From NCBI GenBank assembly GCA_019635875.1, contig JAHBYP010000001.1:930001-994000 (forward strand): 64,000 bases of DNA, given 5' to 3'. The notes under the pieces were generated by a model. The model worked only from the letters and a program-made list of their open reading frames with translations, was not told the DNA's origin and searched no databases. The position numbers and the translations under genes were made by a program. Shown piece after piece: positions 56,850-64,000 of the stretch (the first letter of the stretch is position 1; each line of letters opens with the position of its first letter). Source of the DNA: Alphaproteobacteria bacterium. GTDB taxonomy: Bacteria; Pseudomonadota; Alphaproteobacteria; Reyranellales; Reyranellaceae.

Positions 56850-57365
56850 TCAGGACGGCGGCGCGACGCCGCGCAGCACGTCGGCGGGAACGAAGGTGGC
56901 ATCGGCGTAGAGCAGGGCGACCGCCGTCGGCTCGAGCGCGACATCCATGATCCTGCCGACCACGATGGTATGCGTGCCCGCGACCATGGTGTTCACCGTC
57001 TCGCAGGCGAAGGTCACCGGGCAGCCGGCCAGCGCCGGCACGTCGCCGTTCATCGCGCGCCACTCGCCCAGCCCCTCGAAGCGTGCATCGCCCTCGACGC
57101 CGTCCATGCCGGCGAAGCGCTCGGCGATCTTGCGGTGCTGCGGCGCCAGCACGTTGACGCAGAATTTCCGGCTGGCCACGATCAGCGGATGGGCGCTGGC
57201 GTTGCGGTTGACGCAGACCAGCAGTTGCGGCGGATCGGCCGAGACCGAGCACACGGCGGTCGCCGTCAGCCCGCCGCGCTCGCCGGCATGGCGCGTGGTG
57301 ATCAGGGTCACGCTGGCCGCCAGGTGGCGCATGCCCTTCTTGAAGGCGACCGCATCGCAGGTCAT
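56850..57365 (-). CDS. flavin reductase-like domain protein (FMN reductase component)
   Basis: A 171-residue protein of the flavin reductase family: FKKGMRHLAASVTLITTRHA, GLTATAVCSVSADPPQLLVC and VNRNASAHPLIVASRKFCVN bind FMN, and GTHTIVVGRIMDV is the typical C-terminal strand. It lies after a luciferase-like monooxygenase gene on the same strand with a 70-base gap. It most likely supplies reduced flavin to that oxygenase as a two-component system. Confidence 0.87.
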   Translation of the reverse strand: MTCDAVAFKKGMRHLAASVTLITTRHAGERGGLTATAVCSVSADPPQLLVCVNRNASAHPLIVASRKFCVNVLAPQHRKIAERFAGMDGVEGDARFEGLGEWRAMNGDVPALAGCPVTFACETVNTMVAGTHTIVVGRIMDVALEPTAVALLYADATFVPADVLRGVAPPS

Positions 57366-57435
57366 CGCCGCTTCCTCTCTACGCTGGCCGGCAGAGTGGG
57401 CGATGACCCGGCGCGGCGCAACCCGTTGCCGGGCG

Positions 57436-58488
57436 CTATGCGAAATGCGGAATTACCCTGCGCCCGAACAGCTCGACGGAACGGCGCGCGTCTTCGAAGC
57501 CGATGGTGTTGAAGTTCACCTGCAGCGAGGCGATCTCGAAGCTGCCGACCTGTCGCTGGTACGCTGCGATCTGCTCCCGGATGTCCTGCGGCGTGCCGAT
57601 CCAGGCGGCGCCCTTGGCGATCTGCGATTCGTACGTCTCCTTCGCCAGCCCCGCAATGATCTGGTCGTAGCCGGGATAGTCGGCCGAGCTCGTGCCTGCC
57701 GTCCATTCGCCGGCGGCGTCGACCAGAGATCTCAGGTAGCGGATCAGCGGGTCGCGCGCGATCCGCGCGGCCTCCGCGCGGTCCTCGTGGCAGAACATGT
57801 GGAAGGCCAGCATGACGCGGCCATCGCCGGGATGGCCGGCGCTCTTCCAGCCCTCGCGATAGAGCGCCAGCAGCTCGGCCATCCGGCCGCCGGCCAGCGG
57901 GATCGCCATGACCGAGAAGCCGTTGCGGCCGGCGATGGTGAAGCTTTCCGGCGTGCCCAGGGCGGCGATCCACAACGGCGGGTGCGGGCGCTGCGTCGGG
58001 CGCGGCAGCGAGGTGGTCGGCGGGAAGGAATGGAAGCGTCCCTGGCGCACCACGTTCTCCTCCGCCAGCAGCGCGCGCACCTGCTCGATGCCTTCCTCGA
58101 AGCGCGCGCGGCTGTCGTCCAGCTTGACGCCGAAGCGGCTGAACTCGTGCGGCAGGAAGGCGCGCGCGAAGCCGACCTCGAGCCGGCCGTCGCTGATGGC
58201 ATCGAGCATGCCGATCTCGCCGGCCAGCTTCAGCGGATGGTTGAAGGCGGGCAGCACGGCGCCGGTGATCAGCCGCGCGTTCTTCGTGCGCTGCGCGGCG
58301 GCAGCGAGGAAGACGATCGGGTTGGGCGAGTAGCCGCCATAGGGATGGAAGTAGTGCTCGACGATGCGGACGTGGCTGTAGCCCAGCGGGTCGGCGAGCG
58401 ACACCAGGTCGAGGCTCTCGCGGAAATAGGCCTCGGCCGGCTTGTCGTCGGGGCCGACGTCGGGGAAGAACTGGAGGCCGAACTGCAT
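57436..58488 (-). CDS. luciferase-like (LLM class) flavin-dependent monooxygenase
   Basis: A 350-residue TIM-barrel flavin monooxygenase. Motifs include MQFGLQFFPDVGPDDKPAEA, GYSHVRIVEHYFHPYGGYSP, NHPLKLAGEIGMLDAISDGR, LEVGFARAFLPHEFSRFGV and IGTPQDIREQIAAYQRQVGS. It would use reduced FMN from the neighbouring reductase to oxidise or cleave a substrate. I chose the ATG that gives the family's N-terminal strand; the longer frame runs through the MarR gene. There is no Shine-Dalgarno, and an 18-bp palindrome lies just upstream, so translation may begin near the mRNA end. Confidence 0.87.
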   Translation of the reverse strand: MQFGLQFFPDVGPDDKPAEAYFRESLDLVSLADPLGYSHVRIVEHYFHPYGGYSPNPIVFLAAAAQRTKNARLITGAVLPAFNHPLKLAGEIGMLDAISDGRLEVGFARAFLPHEFSRFGVKLDDSRARFEEGIEQVRALLAEENVVRQGRFHSFPPTTSLPRPTQRPHPPLWIAALGTPESFTIAGRNGFSVMAIPLAGGRMAELLALYREGWKSAGHPGDGRVMLAFHMFCHEDRAEAARIARDPLIRYLRSLVDAAGEWTAGTSSADYPGYDQIIAGLAKETYESQIAKGAAWIGTPQDIREQIAAYQRQVGSFEIASLQVNFNTIGFEDARRSVELFGRRVIPHFA

Positions 58489-58490
58489 AT

Positions 58491-58508
58491 TAGTAAGTGT
58501 ACTTACTA
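58491..58508 (-). promoter_or_regulatory. probable MarR operator palindrome
   Basis: TAGTAAGTGTACTTACTA consists of two 8-bp arms around GT. It fills the gap between the marR stop, which it includes, and the monooxygenase start 3 bases away. AT-rich in a GC-rich setting. No second copy was seen upstream of the marR gene. Confidence 0.6.
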
Positions 58509-58958
58509 TCTGCCGCGGGTCAATCGCCGCTCGTCGCCGATATCCACCAGCTTTGCCAGCAGGGCGAGAAGGGTTTTGCGTTCGCGCGCCGCAAGCGGCG
58601 CCAGGATGCGGCGCTGGGCGCGGCGCACGGCGGCTTCGGCGGCCGCCAGCAGGCGCGCTCCCCGGGGCGTGAGCGTCAGCACCCGGCTGCGGCGGTCGCG
58701 CGTGTCGGGCATGCGGCTCAGCAGACGCCGGCGCGCCAGCCGCACCACGACGTCCCCGATCGTGGCGCGATCGAGCGCGGCCAGCCCGGCCAGCGTCGAC
58801 TGGTCGATGCCGGGCCTCGCCGCCAGCACCGAAAGCACGGCGTACTGGATCGGGGTGATGTCGTGCGCCGCGCACTCCTCCATGAAGACGGCGACGGCGA
58901 TCTGCTGGCTGCGGCGGACGAGGTGGCCGGGCTTGCCGTGGAGACTTCGCAGGCTCAT
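58506..58958 (-). CDS. MarR family transcriptional regulator
   Basis: A 150-residue winged-helix regulator: AVLSVLAARPGIDQSTLAGL and AALDRATIGDVVVRLARRRL form the HTH, RMPDTRDRRSRVLTLTPRGA the wing, and the flanking helices dimerise. The gene directly precedes the monooxygenase/reductase genes on the same strand, so it should sense their substrate, probably a phenolic or aromatic acid, and repress the genes through the palindrome at 58491-58508. Family is certain; ligand is inference. Confidence 0.88.
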   Translation of the reverse strand: MSLRSLHGKPGHLVRRSQQIAVAVFMEECAAHDITPIQYAVLSVLAARPGIDQSTLAGLAALDRATIGDVVVRLARRRLLSRMPDTRDRRSRVLTLTPRGARLLAAAEAAVRRAQRRILAPLAARERKTLLALLAKLVDIGDERRLTRGR

Positions 58959-59042
58959 GCGCCCACAAGCCGCGCGCGGCCGCTTCCGTCAAGCGGGCGA
59001 TCACGGTTGATCGTCCGGGCGTGGCAGGGGCACCCTGCGGTC

Positions 59043-59990
59043 ATGGACGAGGAGGAGGCCCGGCCGCCGGCCTACAGCCCCGCCGTGCACGACCTCGTGC
59101 GCGCCACCCTGCGCTCGGCCCGCGCCGAGCTGCTGGCCAGCCGTGAGCTGGTGCTGGGAGGCCGCGAGCCCGTGGGTATCCACCGCAGCCGGGTGGCCCT
59201 GCGCCGCCTGCGCGCCGCCCTGACGCTGTTTCGCGAGCCGCTGGTCGGCGACCCGGTGCTTGGGCTGCGCGAGGATGCCAAGCGGCTGGCCACCGCCTGC
59301 GGGCCGACCCGGGATATCGATGTCCTGCTGGCCGGCGAGTTCGCCCGCGCCGTGACGGCGCTGGCGCAATTGCCGCGTGCCCCCGGCGATCTGGCCGCGC
59401 TGCGCGAAACCGCGCTGCGCCTGCGCCGGACCCGCCACCAGCAGGCGCGGGCGGCCCTGTCGGGCGACGCTTTCGAGGCCTTCGACCGCGCGCTGGGCGA
59501 GTGGCTCGACCGGCCCGTGTCGGTCGATCCAACCGCGCAGGACATGACGGGCCCGCTGGCGTTCGCCCGTGAGCGGCTGCGGCGGCGGCACAAGCGCATC
59601 GCCAAACGCCTCAAGGCACTCGACGAGCTGCCGGCCGAAGCCCGTCACATCCTGCGCCTGGAGGTCAAGAAGCAGCGCTATGCCGCATCGTTCCTGGCGC
59701 CGCTTTTTGACCCGGCGGCCGCGCGCGCCTATATCGGGGCCGCGGCATCGCTGCAGGATTCGCTGGGCCTGGCCAACGACCGGGTCGAGGCCATGCGCGT
59801 CGTCGGCGAGATCGCCGAGGCGGCGCGCCCGGCCGGGAGGCTGGACTGGGTCGCCGGCGCGCTCAGCGGATGGCTGTCGGCGGCGCCGACGGTGGAGATC
59901 GAGGACAAGGTGGCGCGCGCGGCGCGCCGCTTCGCCCGCGTCGAGCGCTTCTGGCGCGGCGGGCAAGAGGACAAGGAGCAGGATAGATGA
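59043..59990 (+). CDS. CHAD domain-containing protein
   Basis: A 315-residue helical protein with the conserved CHAD features: HDLVRATLRSARAELLASRE, VGIHRSRVALRRLRAALTLF (His and the basic RVALRRLR), LATACGPTRDIDVLLAGEF and the later HILRLEVKKQRYAASFL. CHAD domains bind polyphosphate through these basic residues. The stop overlaps the CobW-like gene's start by ATGA, so both are made together. A joint role in metal or phosphate handling is inference. Confidence 0.87.
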   Translation: MDEEEARPPAYSPAVHDLVRATLRSARAELLASRELVLGGREPVGIHRSRVALRRLRAALTLFREPLVGDPVLGLREDAKRLATACGPTRDIDVLLAGEFARAVTALAQLPRAPGDLAALRETALRLRRTRHQQARAALSGDAFEAFDRALGEWLDRPVSVDPTAQDMTGPLAFARERLRRRHKRIAKRLKALDELPAEARHILRLEVKKQRYAASFLAPLFDPAAARAYIGAAASLQDSLGLANDRVEAMRVVGEIAEAARPAGRLDWVAGALSGWLSAAPTVEIEDKVARAARRFARVERFWRGGQEDKEQDR

Positions 59991-61183
59991 GCACGACGGC
60001 GCCCGAGGAGCGCATTCCGGTATCGGTGCTGACCGGCTTCCTCGGCAGCGGCAAGACCACCCTGCTGCGCGAGTTGCTGCGCAAGCCCGAGATGGGCGAC
60101 ACGGCGGTGATCATCAATGAGTTCGGCGAGATCGGGCTGGATCACCAGCTGGTCGAGAAGTCGAACGAGGAGGGCATGGTCGAGCTCAGCAGCGGCTGCC
60201 TGTGCTGCACCGTGCGCGGAGACCTCGTGCGCACCATGGGCGAGCTCTATCTCAAGCGCCAGCGCGGCGAGATCAACGCCTTCAAACGCATGGTGGTGGA
60301 GACCACGGGGCTGGCTGATCCGGCGCCGATCATCCACACGCTGATGACCGATCCGCTGCTGTCGACGCGCTATCGGCTCGACGGGGTCGTGACCACCGTC
60401 GACGCGGTCAACGGCGCCAGCACGCTCGATAACCACATGGAGTCGGTGAAGCAGGCCGCGGTCGCCGACCGGCTGCTGCTGACCAAGACCGACATCGCCG
60501 ACGCGCCGGTGGTCGATGAGCTGAAGCACCGGCTGCAGCATCTCAATCCCGGGGCGCGGATGTTCAGCATACAGCACGGCGAGGTCTCGCCGGGCGACAT
60601 CATGAACGCCGGCCTCTACAACCCCGAGACCAAGAACGCCGACGTCAAGCGCTGGCTGCACGAGGAAGCCTATCTTGGCGACCCGCACCGCCATCACCAT
60701 CATCACGGCGACGGCCATCACCACCATCATCACGACCACGAGCATGGTCATTCGCACGACCATGGCGACGAACCGAAGGGCGACCAGAACCAGCCCTTTG
60801 CCGGACCGGGGCCGGAGCACTACGCCGAGCAGCAGGACCCGCACGACGTCAACCGTCACGACGATCGCATCCGCGCCTTCTGCCTGACCTTCGACAAGCC
60901 CTTCGCCTGGGCCACGGTTGCCGGTGCGCTCGACGCGCTGGTGACCTATCGCGGCCCGGACCTGCTGCGCGTGAAGGGCATCCTCAATGTCGCCGAAAGT
61001 GACAAGCCCGTCGTGATCCACGGCGTGCAGCACGTGTTCCACCCGCCGGCCGTGCTCGAGAAATGGCCGGACGAGGATCGGCGCTCAAAGATCGTCTTCA
61101 TCACCCGCGACATCCCCGAAGCCACGATCCGCCGCGTGCTGAAGTCGTTCATCGACGGCGCCGATCAGTGGACCAGCACTTGA
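59987..61183 (+). CDS. CobW/COG0523-family GTPase metallochaperone
   Basis: A 398-residue G3E GTPase. Visible parts are the P-loop GFLGSGKTTLLREL (residues 15-28), NEFGEIGLDHQLVEKS, the metal-binding CxCC motif SGCLCCTVRGD, LTKTDIAD for guanine recognition, and a CobW C-terminal domain (TFDKPFAWATVAGALDALVT, LRVKGILNV). Between them, near residues 230-260, is a very His-rich linker with runs of up to six His and several Asp/Glu, typical of Zn or Co delivery members. ATGA overlap with the CHAD gene. The metal and target are not determinable from sequence. Confidence 0.9.
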   Translation: MSTTAPEERIPVSVLTGFLGSGKTTLLRELLRKPEMGDTAVIINEFGEIGLDHQLVEKSNEEGMVELSSGCLCCTVRGDLVRTMGELYLKRQRGEINAFKRMVVETTGLADPAPIIHTLMTDPLLSTRYRLDGVVTTVDAVNGASTLDNHMESVKQAAVADRLLLTKTDIADAPVVDELKHRLQHLNPGARMFSIQHGEVSPGDIMNAGLYNPETKNADVKRWLHEEAYLGDPHRHHHHHGDGHHHHHHDHEHGHSHDHGDEPKGDQNQPFAGPGPEHYAEQQDPHDVNRHDDRIRAFCLTFDKPFAWATVAGALDALVTYRGPDLLRVKGILNVAESDKPVVIHGVQHVFHPPAVLEKWPDEDRRSKIVFITRDIPEATIRRVLKSFIDGADQWTST

Positions 61184-61515
61184 GCCCGTGAGGGCCGGCG
61201 TCTCGCCGGCTAACAAGAAACCTGTCCGAGGTCAGCCTGCGCTGGCTCGATCTTGGCTCGCCGGCAATAACCCATAGCCCTCCCTCTTGTGTGCAGGGCG
61301 ATCGCGTATGGCCCTCAAGAGGCTGGGGGCGCGCCACTCCAGTGGCGCGTCTCATCAATCGTCCGCCGCGCCGCTGGAGCGGCGCGCCCCGACCAGGCAG
61401 CTTCTTTCAAGGCGCTCGGGCCGCGTCGCTCCAGCGACGCATTTCGCCGGTGACAACTCATGAAAGAGGCCGGCGGGACGCCGGCGCTCTCAAAGAAAAA
61501 TACTGTCCTCCCCGT
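61184..61515. repeat. cluster of GC-rich palindromic repeats between convergent genes
   Basis: This 332-base gap has no gene. It contains at least five hairpins: GCCGGCGTCTCGCCGGC (about 61195), CGCGCCACTCCAGTGGCGCG (about 61330), GCGCCGCTGGAGCGGCGC (about 61368), GCGTCGCTCCAGCGACGC (about 61424) and GCCGGCGGGACGCCGGC (about 61470). Three share CTCCAG or CTGGAG in the loop, so they are copies of one element. They separate the CobW-like gene and leuA and may act as terminators or as REP-type structures. Confidence 0.75.
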
Positions 61516-63381
<1,866 letters not shown>

Positions 63382-63465
63382 CTAGGGAAATGAAGGACAT
63401 GATCGGGAACCGGAAGCGGTAGAGACGACGGAGCGACCAGGGCGCGGGCGCGCGCCCGACCGGCC

Positions 63466-63513
63466 TCAAAGGCCGGCGGCGATAAGTCGAAGGCTCCGCA
63501 GTCGCCAGATCAT
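63466..63513 (-). CDS. leu leader peptide upstream of leuA
   Basis: A 15-residue ORF (MIWRLRSLRLIAAGL) with four Leu codons, three of them CUU, in a genome that strongly prefers CUG and CUC. Rare Leu codons make ribosome pausing sensitive to leucine supply. The stop codon lies in the loop of a hairpin CCGGCCTTTGAGGCCGG (63460-63476). The 246 bases between it and leuA contain further GC-rich hairpins, including one with GGTCCGG/CCGGACC arms, but no plain T-run terminator. It fits leucine-responsive attenuation of leuA. Confidence 0.65.
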   Translation of the reverse strand: MIWRLRSLRLIAAGL

Positions 63514-63521
63514 GGGCCGGC

Positions 63522-63549
63522 AAGCTAACGCCCGGCGCGTGAAAGTCAA
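63522..63549 (-). promoter_or_regulatory. leuA promoter
   Basis: On the minus strand TTGACT (63544-63549) and TAGCTT (63522-63527) are 16 bases apart. Transcription should begin about 63515, within 3 bases of the leader peptide ATG, so the leader would be leaderless, as described for trpL in Sinorhizobium. Confidence 0.6.
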
Positions 63550-63575
63550 CCGCCGGGACACCGGCCGTTGGCAGC

Positions 63576-63971
63576 CTAGCGTGTGAAGCCCTCGATGAAC
63601 TGGGTGATCCAGGCCAGCGCCTGGCGGCTGTATTGGCCGTTGAACATCGCCTGGTCGAGGATGATGGCGCCGATCACGATCGGCAGCAGCGGGAAGCCGC
63701 CGCGCTTGCGCCTGGCCGGCTCGCTGGGCGGCACGTCGCGGATGGTGGTCGCCGAGGCGGCCGTGCCGGGCTGGCGCGCCCAGGGCCCGTTCGCCGTTCC
63801 GCCTGTGCCGACATGCTGGCCGCCAACCCAATGGCCGACCGGGTTGGTGGCGCTCATCTGGGCCATGGCCGCGCGGCGAACCCGGCGGATCCAGCTGACG
63901 ACGACGAGCACGATGATGCCGATGAATACGAGTGGAATGGCGGCGAAGACCAGCGGCAGCCATTCCGGCAT
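63576..63971 (-). CDS. hypothetical membrane protein
   Basis: A 131-residue protein with an N-terminal transmembrane helix (LVFAAIPLVFIGIIVLVVVS), a basic stretch (WIRRVRRAAMAQM), a disordered Gly/Thr/Pro-rich middle and a second hydrophobic segment (GFPLLPIVIGAIILDQAMF) before the C-terminus. No family is recognised. It is transcribed away from the window edge toward leuA, 63 bases before the leuA leader; an upstream in-frame start beyond the window cannot be excluded. Confidence 0.6.
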   Translation of the reverse strand: MPEWLPLVFAAIPLVFIGIIVLVVVSWIRRVRRAAMAQMSATNPVGHWVGGQHVGTGGTANGPWARQPGTAASATTIRDVPPSEPARRKRGGFPLLPIVIGAIILDQAMFNGQYSRQALAWITQFIEGFTR

Positions 63972-64000
63972 GCCGCCGGCGCTCTGGGTCGGCCTGCTCG

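Overview
The window looks like the chromosome of a high-GC alphaproteobacterium. I infer this from gene content, GC-rich third codon positions, long antisense ORF shadows and an alphaproteobacterial-style leaderless leu leader peptide; no taxonomic search was run. A temperate podovirus-like prophage of about 30.7 kb (25270-55955) interrupts it.

Left host arm (1-25233). It opens with the end of a TetR regulator, then an acyl-CoA synthetase, three acyl-CoA dehydrogenases, an enoyl-CoA hydratase, a tandem-domain and a single-domain class III CoA-transferase, a carboxymuconolactone-decarboxylase-like protein and a single-chain biotin-dependent acyl-CoA carboxylase. This set would activate an unknown carboxylic acid as its CoA thioester and degrade it by beta-oxidation-like steps. 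Next come a possible 2OG-Fe(II) oxygenase, an enolase-superfamily dehydratase, an aldo/keto reductase fused to a RidA domain, a TIGR04076-like protein, a second aldo/keto reductase whose usual catalytic His is Phe, a complete five-gene branched-chain-amino-acid-type ABC importer and an aspartate-dehydrogenase-like protein.

Prophage. It is integrated into tRNA-Gln(TTG) with a 40-bp identical att core at both ends. The crossover replaced the 5' half and promoter of the tRNA gene; the original promoter now lies about 30 kb away next to a half-tRNA at attR. From left to right it holds: tyrosine integrase; a short minus-strand operon of unknown genes behind an attenuator-like terminator; a repeat zone with a 220-bp palindrome, GAGGAT elements and 12-bp direct repeats; a three-HTH protein; a winged-helix protein; small unknown genes; two cargo membrane proteins; and a roughly 1.2-kb stretch with little coding, GATC-rich repeats and a broken gene. 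The virion module follows as two convergent blocks. The plus-strand block (34.7-42.6 kb) encodes T7-like tail tubular proteins A and B and internal virion proteins. The minus-strand block (55.2-42.6 kb) encodes small and large terminase, small membrane (lysis) proteins, tail fibre and chaperone, scaffold, major capsid protein, a decoration-like protein, a gp6.7-like protein, portal and a large internal virion protein. The blocks meet at overlapping stop codons in a TTAA. No DNA polymerase, primase/helicase, RNA polymerase or endolysin was recognised.

The most striking unexplained signal is the motif [GC][CA]TAAATA. I found it 11 times, always between genes or at a gene edge, always on the strand of the downstream gene where there is one, usually 33-46 bases before the start codon and often just after a terminator. 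It looks like a phage-specific promoter element resembling the T4 late promoter core.

Right host arm (55956-64000). It holds two small exported or membrane proteins, a MarR / luciferase-like monooxygenase / flavin reductase operon with a palindromic operator, a CHAD-domain protein coupled to a His-rich CobW-type metallochaperone, a cluster of hairpin repeats, leuA (2-isopropylmalate synthase) with a leucine-containing leader peptide, and a small membrane protein.
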